DNA of 48,744 bases, taken from Bradyrhizobium sp. S69 (GTDB taxonomy: Bacteria > Pseudomonadota > Alphaproteobacteria > Rhizobiales > Xanthobacteraceae). The notes below the pieces were generated by a model. It saw nothing but the letters and a program-made list of their open reading frames with translations, searched no databases and was not told where the DNA came from. The DNA lies in the NCBI RefSeq assembly GCF_009766005.1, contig NZ_LMUK01000033.1:1-48744 (forward strand), given 5' to 3'. Shown here in pieces: positions 1 through 8,009 of this stretch. Within the stretch, counting starts at the first letter, position 1; the number at the start of each line of letters is the position of its first letter. Position numbers and translations under genes: made by a program.

Positions 1-255
1 CAATTGACGAACGGCACGAAGCATTGTGCGCCGGTCCATTCGACAAAGAAGATCGCAGGGTATGGAATGGGCCCGTACGGAATCGGGCCATTCGGCGCGT
101 CGTATCTCCTTATCGATTTGGGCGCTGACATAGCTTCACTAGATCGATGGTTAGTCGCGAGCAGTGTGCTTCGGGAAATTGTGGATTTTTGGGAAACGTT
201 TCTCGAACAAAATCTCCCGAAACCGATTGAGACATCTGTTGCCGACGGCGAGTGA
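1..255 (+). CDS. Hypothetical protein, 5' end outside the window
   Basis: Open frame running in from the left edge and ending in TGA at 253-255, directly before the ATG of the protease gene at 256, so the two are probably translated together. The visible 84 residues contain a Gly/Tyr/Pro-rich stretch (GYGMGPYGIGPFG) followed by a mostly helical C-terminus. A TTG lies at position 4, but with no upstream sequence the true start cannot be judged. I do not recognise the family. Base composition is AT-richer than the flagellar and sulfur genes further right, like the rest of the island. Confidence 0.5.
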   Translation, partial: QLTNGTKHCAPVHSTKKIAGYGMGPYGIGPFGASYLLIDLGADIASLDRWLVASSVLREIVDFWETFLEQNLPKPIETSVADGE

Positions 256-1062
256 ATGGCCATGACAGCGACGCGTCATTCCCTCAGTTCCGAAGAGCTG
301 GTGCTGAACGAAAGAGTCACGGCTCTAGCAATGCAGTCGGCGCGGCCATTAATTTGGCACGATGTTCGCGAGCACTGGCCAAAGCGCCTTTTAGGTGGCA
401 CCTGTTTCATTCTTCGGTTCGAGAGGGGATTGGTTGGCATTACCGCGGCGCACGTCGTGACCGCGTATGAGAACGCCGCGCATCGAGGCGCTGACCTTAT
501 CTGTCTGCTTCGAACCGTACCCATCAACCTCAATGAGGCAATAATAGATCGAGACGAGGCGCTTGATATTGCGACCTTTAGTGTTACGGAAGATCAGCTA
601 ATTGAGAGTAAGGCTATAGCGATCGATTGCCGATCGCAGTGGCCGCCGCCGACGCCTGATTGCGGGGACGCGATTAGCGTCAGCGGATTTCCAGAACTCT
701 TCGTAAAACCATCGTCATATGACCGCACTGAATTTCGAGCCTACGTTTCGCTGACGCGCGTTGAAGACGTTACTGATCGCGACATTATTAGTACCTATGA
801 GCCTGAGAGGGACTTTCGCGTTAAAGCCGCTCCAGACTTTCCGGACCTTGGTGCAAATCTGAGCGGATGTAGTGGAGGCCCGGTCCTCATGCATGTTGAG
901 CGGAACGGTCTACATCGATGGTTTCCAATCGGAATCGTCGTGCGAGGTCCACGGGCATCCGAGGACGGTTTGCCGAGGGAATTCGATTTGTATCAATTCA
1001 GGCGCACTCACTTTATTGCTACCGACGGCTCCATCAAGCGTCAGCTTGGCTGGCTGCCGTGA
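256..1062 (+). CDS. Trypsin-like serine protease, island-borne
   Basis: 268 residues with the three signatures of a chymotrypsin-fold protease in the right order: His66 in GITAAHVV, Asp104 in EALDIATF, and Ser206 in SGCSGGPV. There is no signal peptide or membrane segment, so it should act in the cytoplasm, unlike housekeeping DegP-type proteases, and no PDZ domain is visible. It starts at the base after the stop of the upstream partial gene; an in-frame ATG at 262 is an alternative start. It is followed 56 bp later by a helical protein of unknown function and then an HExxH protein, all on the same strand. Cytoplasmic trypsin-like domains are known as effectors or processing enzymes in bacterial conflict systems; a defence role here is inference from this context. 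Confidence 0.75.
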   Translation: MAMTATRHSLSSEELVLNERVTALAMQSARPLIWHDVREHWPKRLLGGTCFILRFERGLVGITAAHVVTAYENAAHRGADLICLLRTVPINLNEAIIDRDEALDIATFSVTEDQLIESKAIAIDCRSQWPPPTPDCGDAISVSGFPELFVKPSSYDRTEFRAYVSLTRVEDVTDRDIISTYEPERDFRVKAAPDFPDLGANLSGCSGGPVLMHVERNGLHRWFPIGIVVRGPRASEDGLPREFDLYQFRRTHFIATDGSIKRQLGWLP

Positions 1063-1118
1063 AGGGTGGACGTACGTTGTCTCTCCTGTCGAGCGTTTTC
1101 CGGAAGCGTCTATAGATC

Positions 1119-1931
1119 ATGGCAAATGATAAACTGGTACTCGCACGCACTGATCCTGACAATCTATTGGGAAATCTCCGTGGTGAAGTTGGCGAAGTCA
1201 TCACTGCGTGGCTTTTGATGCGCCATTTTATTGTAGGTGCAAAACGTGTTCAGTCCGAAGACCTCGAAGAGGATCTGAAGGAAAAGAATTCCCAGTTCGC
1301 AAATCTTCTTGCGGACAAGCTGAGCGACGAACTTGTGGGTAGGCTTTCAGAGCTGGCCGAGAACAAGATAGGGCAATTGACGTTCCATTTTGCCGTCCGA
1401 AAGCTGGGGGTATTCGACGAGGATGCAAGATCGTTCACGGCGTACATCGTCAAGACCAAGATACGCGACAAGCGCAACCGGGACGTCAGCCATAAGCAGT
1501 TGCCGGGAGAGAAGCCGGACCCAAAATATCTGCACGTTGAATACAGAGTCTTATTGCGAGCAGTCGCGCTCGCACTTCGCCTTATGAAGCGAATCGATCG
1601 GCATGTAATTGGTCCAGCAGCTCCCTTTCTCTGGAAGGGAGCGCGCAAGAGGCGATACGATTTTCTGTCACCGCCGCATGCCGGCTACATGCTGGTTCCT
1701 TACCTGAATTTGACGCCTGATGAGCGTGCTCAAATCGTGCAGCGAGAGCTTGCTGAAAAGAGAATCACGCTGACCGAGGAGCCCACGAGGATAAACGGTC
1801 ATCCAACGACCGTTCTGGCTTGCAAGCAATGGGGTGTCATCGTGCTCGGAAACACGTTGCTCGCTCTCGACAGATACCCTCTTATAAGCCTCGGCGATAT
1901 TTCAACGCCGGACCAAGAAACGATTAGCTGA
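1119..1931 (+). CDS. Conserved-looking helical protein of unknown function
   Basis: 270 residues, soluble, predicted from composition to be largely helical. The N-terminal half has an amphipathic, coiled-coil-like stretch (about residues 45-80). In the middle there is a basic segment, DKRNRDVSHKQ, with Arg and His spaced as in some HEPN-type nucleases (R-x5-H), but I see no other support for that fold. The C-terminal 60 residues look more beta-rich. The ATG at 1119 is the first good start after the protease gene. The same frame stays open after its TGA for another 67 codons (see the next entry). Function unknown; its place between a protease and an HExxH protein suggests one functional unit. 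Confidence 0.6.
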   Translation: MANDKLVLARTDPDNLLGNLRGEVGEVITAWLLMRHFIVGAKRVQSEDLEEDLKEKNSQFANLLADKLSDELVGRLSELAENKIGQLTFHFAVRKLGVFDEDARSFTAYIVKTKIRDKRNRDVSHKQLPGEKPDPKYLHVEYRVLLRAVALALRLMKRIDRHVIGPAAPFLWKGARKRRYDFLSPPHAGYMLVPYLNLTPDERAQIVQRELAEKRITLTEEPTRINGHPTTVLACKQWGVIVLGNTLLALDRYPLISLGDISTPDQETIS

Positions 1932-2135
1932 CTGTGGGGGAGAGGCGGTGGAAATCTGGACGCCGCTGCGATCCATCACTTTCGTCACCCACTCGTCGAT
2001 CGCATTCAGCGTGAGGTATGGAGGCAGAACCGTGAGCGGGTGTATGAAAATCAAAACCCGCGATGTCTTATTGCGATCGAGGTAGAGCACGAAACTTCGT
2101 CGAAGCACATCCTCGGCGGTATCCCGCAGGAATAG
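1932..2135 (+). pseudogene. Remnant of a coding sequence between two island genes
   Basis: The frame of the preceding gene continues past its TGA and reads through protein-like sequence, including RIQREVWRQNRERVYENQNP and CLIAIEVEHETSSKHILGG, before a TAG at 2133-2135. There is no ATG, GTG or TTG near its beginning that would start a separate gene. The string IAIEVE..SSKH.LGG resembles the core of nuclease-like hypothetical proteins, so a decayed gene or a frameshifted 5' end of the next gene are both possible. Bases 2136-2210 hold nothing I can recognise. Confidence 0.35.
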
Positions 2136-2210
2136 CGCCGGCCGACTTCACGCTTGCGCGAGTGCGACAACTCGTTCAACATCGGTCAATTCGACAATGC
2201 GGTTTGAACT

Positions 2211-3875
2211 TTGCTCGACAACCTCAACCTCGATCCGACACTCCTTGAGCCCGTGGCTAGGCCCCTTCGGGCGCCGACTGAATTCGCGGCGTGTTTGGAC
2301 CAACACGGTACTTACACTACCGAACACTTCGTCTTGCGCCTAAGCCCGAGGGTGCACGAACTAGTCGACGCTGTATCGAACGGTGTTTATGCGTCGGGAG
2401 AGCTCGATGGCGAGACCGTTCAGGCATATTCCACCTACCTCCACGAAACCATCCACTGGTGGCAACACATCGGTTCGACCTCGGGCCTTGTACTGAGCCT
2501 AACTTATCCTGCTCAGGCCCATCGAAACGTTGAGCACCTGGAAACGGTGCTTAAGCATGTCGGCTCAAAAAAGTCGCTGAAGCGCTGGGCTGAGAAGGCC
2601 GCGCTAGCTGGCGTGACGGTCGAAGATCCGGGGCTTCGAGCGGCAAACATGGCGGTCAATAACGCGATTGACGCCGAATTCTACAAGATCGCGACGGTGA
2701 CCCCGGCATCGATCCCGGAGGCGATGGAAGATCCGTATTTTGAGACGGTGGGCCATTGCTACTGGATGGCATACACCCACGCAGTCGAACTTTTGGCTGG
2801 GACCGTCGACCCTGATTGGTTGCATTTGCCAGACGCAACGGAATGGGAAGCGTCCTTCATGCGCAATAGGGACGCGAAGTTGGAAGGCTGGGCTCGCGGT
2901 ACGCAGGTACGAGTGGCGCCACTGGGATTGCGCGCGCTGTTTGAGGGCCAAGCGCGCATGATCCAATTGCAGTTCCTGATGTTCGGACTGGCAAATCCCC
3001 CCACTTTGGCAGTGTTAAAAGATGAGGGTTATTTCGACGGCGTGTACGGGGAAGCCTTCGATGGCTTTCTAAAAATGTCAAATGCGCCATGGCCCGAAGC
3101 CGTTGATGACCCCGTAGTCGCTCTTTTCCTTCTGATCGTCGATCTCGCGATTAACCCGACGGCAGGCTTTCCACTGGACATCGAAAGTTTCGAGAACTTT
3201 ATCATCGACGTCGATCCGGGCATTCGTTTCATGCGGCTTTCCCAGTCGGTGCGAGACCACCATCCTGAGTTGCTGGGACGCATCACCGAGTATTCGCGTC
3301 AGGAGTACATGGAGGTCGCCGATGTGCTGACGAAAGCATGTGGGTACGACCACCCGGGCCTGGCGCTTTCAACGGTGGAAACCTGGGCGACCAACATCCC
3401 CGGCGTTGTCGAAATTCTAAAGGAGATGGAAACATTCCGGTTTGATCCTGGGAACATCGTTGTCCGCGTTCTGTTTTCGCATTTCGTCAGCTTCTGCATC
3501 GACAAGCTGAAGCATCCCGAATTCTTCTGCTGGGCGGGAGCGTGGCTCGTTGGTCCGCGCGTTAGCGATAACAGCCAGTCTCTCTTTCTCAAGCATTTGT
3601 CGCTCTTTACTGACAGGGCGGATGATGACGGCATTTTTCCGAGGAACATTCCTGGGAAAGACCCGGCGGCGATCATAAAAACCCTGAGTAATTTCTATGC
3701 AAACGTCGTCAACTATGACCTTACGCGCCAGTGGCTATTGAGCGACGGACCGTTCCACTATGACTTCGATTGGCTGTCGCAGGGCTATTCGAAAGCGGAG
3801 TTGGCGGACGGAGCCAAGACAAGGTTCGAACGGTTCTACGGCGTTCACCCAGATAATTTCGAGGTTCTGTCGTAG
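2211..3875 (+). CDS. Putative zinc metallopeptidase-like protein (HExxH)
   Basis: 554 residues, no signal peptide or clear membrane helix. The string YSTYLHETIHWWQHIG contains HExxH (His78, Glu79, His82), the zinc-binding and catalytic motif of gluzincin/metzincin peptidases; I cannot assign the third zinc ligand. The rest is a large, mostly helical, aromatic-rich protein that I do not recognise. The start is uncertain: TTG at 2211 is the first possible one after an in-frame TGA at 2205-2207 and has no good ribosome binding site, so the gene may have lost its original 5' end. It lies downstream of the protease and the unknown protein on the same strand and ends 8 bp before the convergent vsr gene. 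Assignment as a peptidase is by motif only. Confidence 0.6.
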   Translation: MLDNLNLDPTLLEPVARPLRAPTEFAACLDQHGTYTTEHFVLRLSPRVHELVDAVSNGVYASGELDGETVQAYSTYLHETIHWWQHIGSTSGLVLSLTYPAQAHRNVEHLETVLKHVGSKKSLKRWAEKAALAGVTVEDPGLRAANMAVNNAIDAEFYKIATVTPASIPEAMEDPYFETVGHCYWMAYTHAVELLAGTVDPDWLHLPDATEWEASFMRNRDAKLEGWARGTQVRVAPLGLRALFEGQARMIQLQFLMFGLANPPTLAVLKDEGYFDGVYGEAFDGFLKMSNAPWPEAVDDPVVALFLLIVDLAINPTAGFPLDIESFENFIIDVDPGIRFMRLSQSVRDHHPELLGRITEYSRQEYMEVADVLTKACGYDHPGLALSTVETWATNIPGVVEILKEMETFRFDPGNIVVRVLFSHFVSFCIDKLKHPEFFCWAGAWLVGPRVSDNSQSLFLKHLSLFTDRADDDGIFPRNIPGKDPAAIIKTLSNFYANVVNYDLTRQWLLSDGPFHYDFDWLSQGYSKAELADGAKTRFERFYGVHPDNFEVLS

Positions 3876-3883
3876 ATGGTAGT

Positions 3884-4300
3884 TCAAATGTGAAGCGCAA
3901 TTATACGCTCCGCCAATCGAGCCAATCGCGGCTCACGCTTGATTTCACATTCCCAGACTGTAAAGACCAACCAGCCCATTTGGCGCAATGCCGCAATATT
4001 GCGTTTGTCGCGCGCCCGATTTCCCTCAACCTTTGCCGACCAGTAAGGAACATTTGACTTCACCCGCCGGGTGCCATCCACGCATCGGGGGCACCCGTGC
4101 CAAAAACATCCATGGACAAATAGGACGGCGTGGCGACCTGCAAAAACGAGGTCGGGTTTGCCCGGAAGGTCCCGGCGGTGAAGGCGGAAGCGCAGTCCCT
4201 TTGCATGCAGATAGCTGCGCACAGCCAGCTCCGGGGACGTGTCGCGACTGCGGATACGTCCCATATTCCTGCTGCGGGCTTCGGGGGACAGCCTGTCCAT
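3884..4300 (-). CDS. vsr: Very short patch repair endonuclease Vsr
   Basis: 138 residues, the usual length of Vsr. Diagnostic strings are SRNMGRIRSRDTSPE at the N-terminus, KPDLVF (catalytic Asp region), and VHGCFWHGCPRC, the His/Cys-rich zinc and active-site segment. Vsr nicks the strand containing the T of T:G mismatches that arise when 5-methylcytosine deaminates, and so limits mutation at sites methylated by the partner enzyme. It is divergent from the endonuclease gene (90 bp between the two starts) and lies in the same cluster as the m5C methyltransferase, as Vsr genes usually do. Confidence 0.93.
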   Translation of the reverse strand: MDRLSPEARSRNMGRIRSRDTSPELAVRSYLHAKGLRFRLHRRDLPGKPDLVFAGRHAVLFVHGCFWHGCPRCVDGTRRVKSNVPYWSAKVEGNRARDKRNIAALRQMGWLVFTVWECEIKREPRLARLAERIIALHI

Positions 4301-4390
4301 GGCGATCAGGACTCGATTCTACCCGTGAGTGCGCTATTCATGGGCATGACCAGCACGATTCGGTCGGGAAAGTCATTGCGGCGGGGGTAA

Positions 4391-5431
4391 ATGGCCAAGG
4401 ATTCACCGTTTGGTCAAGAGACGCGCTTGCGCATCCTCGAAGAGTACATCGCGCATGCTGGCGAGATTACGGAAGCGAACGCCTGGGAGCACGTATATCG
4501 CTGCTTACTCTGGTTCGATATCGGCGCGAAGCTCGCGCATATTTATGATTCCAATCATATGCAAAAAGGCGGGACTTTTCATGCCCGCGCAGTGAAGTTT
4601 ACCGATCTCCTGTGCTCAAATTGGAAAATAAAACGGAGCGATCTCCCGGAAAAGCTCGATGTCCTATTTAAGGGCTGCGTCGCTGAACTGAAACGGCGAG
4701 AGGCCGAGGAGCCAAAAACTGAAGATAAGGGTCCTGATGCGGAGATCGAGTCGGAACTCACTGCCGCAATCAAGACGATTTTGCAAGATGCGGGAGTCGA
4801 CAGTGATCGCGCTGGAACTCTGACCGGACAGATAGAGGTGCTAAGCCGCGACTACTTCACGATCGGCAACAAACGCCAGAACGCCCTGGGAGAGGGGTTC
4901 GAAGATCTTCTCATGCTTCTATTGAGGCGAGTCTCGCACATACCGGAAAAGAATTTCGCGCTCCGTAAGCCTGTTTCGCAGCTGCCCGGCTTTTACAAAG
5001 AGCCCCCGCCAGCCGAAGGAGAAAAGCAGAGCAGAAAACGGCAGCCTCGACCCGACATTGCAATCATCGACGGCCACATTACTCCGCTTATCACGACGGC
5101 GAAGTGGTCGATCCGGCAGGACAGAGAAACGCAATTTCAGTCGGAATACTCTTCTTACACGCGAAATAAGAAGCAAGAAGCGGAGCTGAGGTTCGCCCTC
5201 ATTACAAACGAATTTGATCTGGCGCGGCTAGTAAACGTGCTGAAAGCAAAGCCGGGTGGCGACGGCGGATACATCTTTCACACCGTCTACCATGTTTGCC
5301 TCCCTATGCTTCGCGAGACACACGGCGACGGGTTCAAGGTTATTGAACCGTACGTGCAGATAGGCTCGCTGAAATCTCTGTCGGACTACCTTGCCGAGAT
5401 GCGCGGCCGTTACGGAGAGAGCAAAAGTTAG
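4391..5431 (+). CDS. Type II restriction endonuclease, CCGG-family-like (PD-(D/E)XK)
   Basis: 346 residues. The C-terminal half carries RPDIAII (Asp222) then TTAKWSIRQDRETQFQSE, where Lys238 is followed 14 residues later by Glu252 and encloses R-x-D-R (242-245). A catalytic Lys-x12/13-Glu arrangement with an R-(D/E)-R motif is the known signature of endonucleases reading CCGG or CC-GG cores (NgoMIV, Cfr10I, Bse634I, BsaWI, EcoRII). The usual acidic residue two before the Lys is absent (Thr), fitting the swapped glutamate of that group. The N-terminal about 150 residues are helical with a charged linker near 100-120. It converges with the methyltransferase gene, overlapping its stop by 4 bp. 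The recognition sequence itself is inference. Confidence 0.72.
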   Translation: MAKDSPFGQETRLRILEEYIAHAGEITEANAWEHVYRCLLWFDIGAKLAHIYDSNHMQKGGTFHARAVKFTDLLCSNWKIKRSDLPEKLDVLFKGCVAELKRREAEEPKTEDKGPDAEIESELTAAIKTILQDAGVDSDRAGTLTGQIEVLSRDYFTIGNKRQNALGEGFEDLLMLLLRRVSHIPEKNFALRKPVSQLPGFYKEPPPAEGEKQSRKRQPRPDIAIIDGHITPLITTAKWSIRQDRETQFQSEYSSYTRNKKQEAELRFALITNEFDLARLVNVLKAKPGGDGGYIFHTVYHVCLPMLRETHGDGFKVIEPYVQIGSLKSLSDYLAEMRGRYGESKS

Positions 5432-6750
5432 AGCGCCAAGGCAAGCTGCTTCGATTCGTGTGCTTTCGCGAGTATTGCGGCGACTGCCTTTCCAATCGCG
5501 CGCGCAAACAGCGGCGGCACCGCGTTTCCGACTTGCCGGTACCGGCTATGTCGGTCGCCGGCGAGGAAATGATAGGTATCGTCAAACGAATGAAGGCGTG
5601 CAAATTCTCGGACCGTAAGCGCTCGCGGCACACCGTAGTGGAACACGCAATCTGCTTTCGTATTCAACGTCCAACTAAACACTTGCGGATGCAGCTTGCG
5701 GTACGCAAAAAAGTATTTGCGGCTCAGCGTTTCGCGCCCAAGCTCGGGTCCCCATTTCTTGTCGGTGAGATAGCGCACGGCTAGCTCCTCCGGAAGATCG
5801 CGAAAATTGCCGCCTTGGGGAATAGATCGTAGGCGCGTGACGGTGTCTTCGCGGATGGAGGGCACGTCCGCATTGAAGAGCTCGGACGATTTCATACGGC
5901 GGGCGCGCTGATACGCCGACGTATGCTCGTGCTCATATTCGGTCGGGTCGTTCGATGGCTTCCGCACAAGCTTCGCATTAGGCCGAAGCCAGGTTAGATC
6001 GCCAATCGCCTGCTCCACAGTAACGAGTTCGGCGCTGTCAGGGTCTAACAGCTTGGCGAGCGTACGTACTGTCTCTGGCGACTTACGGTGGCGGTACGAC
6101 CAGCGGTCGCCTTTCGGACGGCGCTCCAATGATGGAAGCGCTTCAGCGAAGGGGCTGTGCGGAAAACTCGGCAAAGTCTTTAGATCGCTACGCACCCCGA
6201 TAAACAGGATGCGCAATCTGTTCTGGGGCACGCCAAAAGCGGCAGCATCCAAGACCTTGCACTCAACTTGGTATTCCCCATCGAGCGCGAGGTCTTCCAA
6301 GATTTGAGCGCGGACGGCGCCGCCGCCGAGATTTTCCAAGCCGGGAACATTCTCCATCACGAACGTGCGCGGCCGCAGATGCCGAATGACCGAGACGTAG
6401 TGACGGTAAAGCTTGTTGCGCGGATCATTCATCAACCGGTCGTGGTTGCGAACTTGGGAGAAGCCCTGGCACGGCGGCCCACCAATAATCGTATCGAGTT
6501 CCGTCTTACCGACTGCGTCGAAAAGCTGCTCTTGGACGCGCGGATGGGAAATGTCACCAAGCACGAATTTCGTGCCGTGCTTTTTGTGGTTCAGCTCGTA
6601 CGTCGCGCCGGCCGACGCATCGATGTCGGTTGCAGCGATCGTGTGAAATCCGGCCTGACGGAAGCCTTCCGAAAATCCTCCCGCACCGGAAAATAGGTCA
6701 AGGCAGATGAGCCCGTTCTGAGATTGTCTGCGGGATGGGGTCTTGGACAT
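5428..6750 (-). CDS. DNA (cytosine-5) methyltransferase of the R-M system
   Basis: 440 residues with the ordered C5-methyltransferase motifs: I (DLFSGAGGFSEGF, cofactor binding), IV (GGPPCQGFSQ with the catalytic Cys), VI (MENVPG), VIII (QNRLRILFIG) and X (RQVGNAVPPLFARAIG). The segment between VIII and X is the target-recognition domain. It should protect the host from the convergent endonuclease by methylating the same site. It is the second gene after the ribbon-helix-helix gene (10 bp gap), so the two form an operon. The presence of vsr agrees with an m5C product. Confidence 0.93.
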   Translation of the reverse strand: MSKTPSRRQSQNGLICLDLFSGAGGFSEGFRQAGFHTIAATDIDASAGATYELNHKKHGTKFVLGDISHPRVQEQLFDAVGKTELDTIIGGPPCQGFSQVRNHDRLMNDPRNKLYRHYVSVIRHLRPRTFVMENVPGLENLGGGAVRAQILEDLALDGEYQVECKVLDAAAFGVPQNRLRILFIGVRSDLKTLPSFPHSPFAEALPSLERRPKGDRWSYRHRKSPETVRTLAKLLDPDSAELVTVEQAIGDLTWLRPNAKLVRKPSNDPTEYEHEHTSAYQRARRMKSSELFNADVPSIREDTVTRLRSIPQGGNFRDLPEELAVRYLTDKKWGPELGRETLSRKYFFAYRKLHPQVFSWTLNTKADCVFHYGVPRALTVREFARLHSFDDTYHFLAGDRHSRYRQVGNAVPPLFARAIGKAVAAILAKAHESKQLALAL

Positions 6751-6760
6751 TGTCCCGGCC

Positions 6761-6967
6761 TCAATCTTTCTTTATGCCGCGCGCAGGCATATCCAAGGGC
6801 AGTTGAAGACCCTTACCCTCTTCTTCCACAAGCCGGTCGACCGCGTGGCGAATCAACCAAGACACAGAGACCTTCTGACGCTCGGCCATAAGTCGCAGCA
6901 GGCGGCCTTGCTCAGCCGTCAGCGTGGCAGTGGTTCGAGGTTTCTTCGGCCGAGCTGGCTCGTTCAT
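6761..6967 (-). CDS. Small ribbon-helix-helix regulator of the R-M operon
   Basis: 68 residues. After a basic N-terminus comes RTTATLTAEQGRLLRLMAERQKVSVSWLIRHAVDRLVEE, read in overlapping pieces as a beta strand and two helices typical of Arc/CopG/MetJ DNA-binding proteins. It precedes the methyltransferase by 10 bp in the same direction. An inverted repeat lies 5 bp upstream of its start, a likely operator. It could do the job of the HTH 'C proteins' that time methyltransferase against endonuclease expression; that is inference. Confidence 0.7.
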   Translation of the reverse strand: MNEPARPKKPRTTATLTAEQGRLLRLMAERQKVSVSWLIRHAVDRLVEEEGKGLQLPLDMPARGIKKD

Positions 6968-6971
6968 CGAA

Positions 6972-7000
6972 ATGCATCACATTGCAGCGTGATGATGCAT
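6972..7000. promoter_or_regulatory. Inverted repeat, probable operator of the RHH-methyltransferase operon
   Basis: ATGCATCA at 6972-6979 is exactly mirrored by TGATGCAT at 6993-7000, a 13-bp-spaced inverted repeat just upstream of the RHH start codon (6967, minus). RHH proteins bind such paired half-sites and commonly repress their own promoter. The remainder of 6968-7265 carries two ACCGGT sites inside GC-rich inverted sequence (about 7120-7160) and presumably the promoter of the HEPN/ATPase pair; nothing else is recognisable there. Confidence 0.5.
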
Positions 7001-7265
7001 ATAGTTCTACCCGAATCAAAACAATTCGTGAAGGCGAAGCGAGCTAGACACCGAAATGTTTAGAACAAATAGAGAACATTGAAGCCCACGTCAAGTATTT
7101 GTATCGCGGCGGCCGAAACCGTCGCGACCGGTCGCGGCTAGACGGGACCGGTCGGGCCGGATGGGCTAAATCAGACCAAAGCACCCGCTTGTGCCAATTT
7201 TCACAGGCTGTTGTGGTGGTGAACCACACAGCGGACGGTCCGCGCTCTTAGAGATTGAGGGAGTC

Positions 7266-8009
7266 ATGAACGCCGAGGGGTCAACTAACGCAAGCCTGAG
7301 GGAGATCATGGATGCTCTTCACAAGGTCTGTGGTGAAACCCTCATCGCGTCGTTCGCTCAGAAATTTGATGCGACGAACGGAGGGAGCTATGGATTTTCT
7401 TCCGACATGGAGCATTGGACCGGGTGCTTAAAAGGCCGACGGGAGGCTGATCTCTATCGCACTGCTTCTCGCGAATTCGTAATCGCACTTCTGAACAATT
7501 TCCACGGACAGTATAGAAACGGATTCAAGGGGCTGCGACTCGTTCTCGAACTCATTCTCGAAGGCCTCTACTTATCCGCCAATCTAGTTGCTCTGAGCGA
7601 ATGGCTTTCGAGCCAAAGAGATACTATTTGGGCGACTGTTATCGATAGGGAAAATGGTGTCTTGAGCAAAAACTTTTGCCGCGCTTTTTACCCCGAACTA
7701 GCGGAGCAGGCGGCGCAACTGAATACGATCGCCGCCACGCTCTATCGAGAACTCTCCGAATGTACTCATGGAAATGTGCCGAACAAGATCCCTTTGCCAG
7801 ACGAGCTTGCTTTCCGTGAGGAAACCTTTTTGCTGTGGCACGAGAAGGCTAAAACTGTGAGATATGTGGCAACCTTTGCGTTGACGATGCGATACTTCAG
7901 CGAGCTCGATGCCGGCGCCATCGAAGAAATCAAGCCGGCTATTCTTGAGCAAATGGGGCATATCGAGCCAGTCCGCGTCTCGCTCGGAGGACCGGCGTCG
8001 AATGACTGA
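7266..8009 (+). CDS. HEPN-like protein paired with an AAA ATPase
   Basis: 247 residues, soluble and almost entirely helical. Near residues 160-170 it has TLYRELSECTHGN, in which Arg161 and His168 are spaced as R-x6-H, the active-site pattern of HEPN ribonucleases, at the end of a long helix as in that fold. A start at 7266 is chosen because GAGGGAG lies just upstream; an earlier in-frame ATG at 7191 lacks this. The last 8 bp overlap the ATPase gene, so the two proteins are translationally coupled and probably form a complex. HEPN proteins are common toxins of toxin-antitoxin and abortive-infection systems. I do not recognise this exact family; the nuclease activity is inference from one motif and the context. 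Confidence 0.62.
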   Translation: MNAEGSTNASLREIMDALHKVCGETLIASFAQKFDATNGGSYGFSSDMEHWTGCLKGRREADLYRTASREFVIALLNNFHGQYRNGFKGLRLVLELILEGLYLSANLVALSEWLSSQRDTIWATVIDRENGVLSKNFCRAFYPELAEQAAQLNTIAATLYRELSECTHGNVPNKIPLPDELAFREETFLLWHEKAKTVRYVATFALTMRYFSELDAGAIEEIKPAILEQMGHIEPVRVSLGGPASND

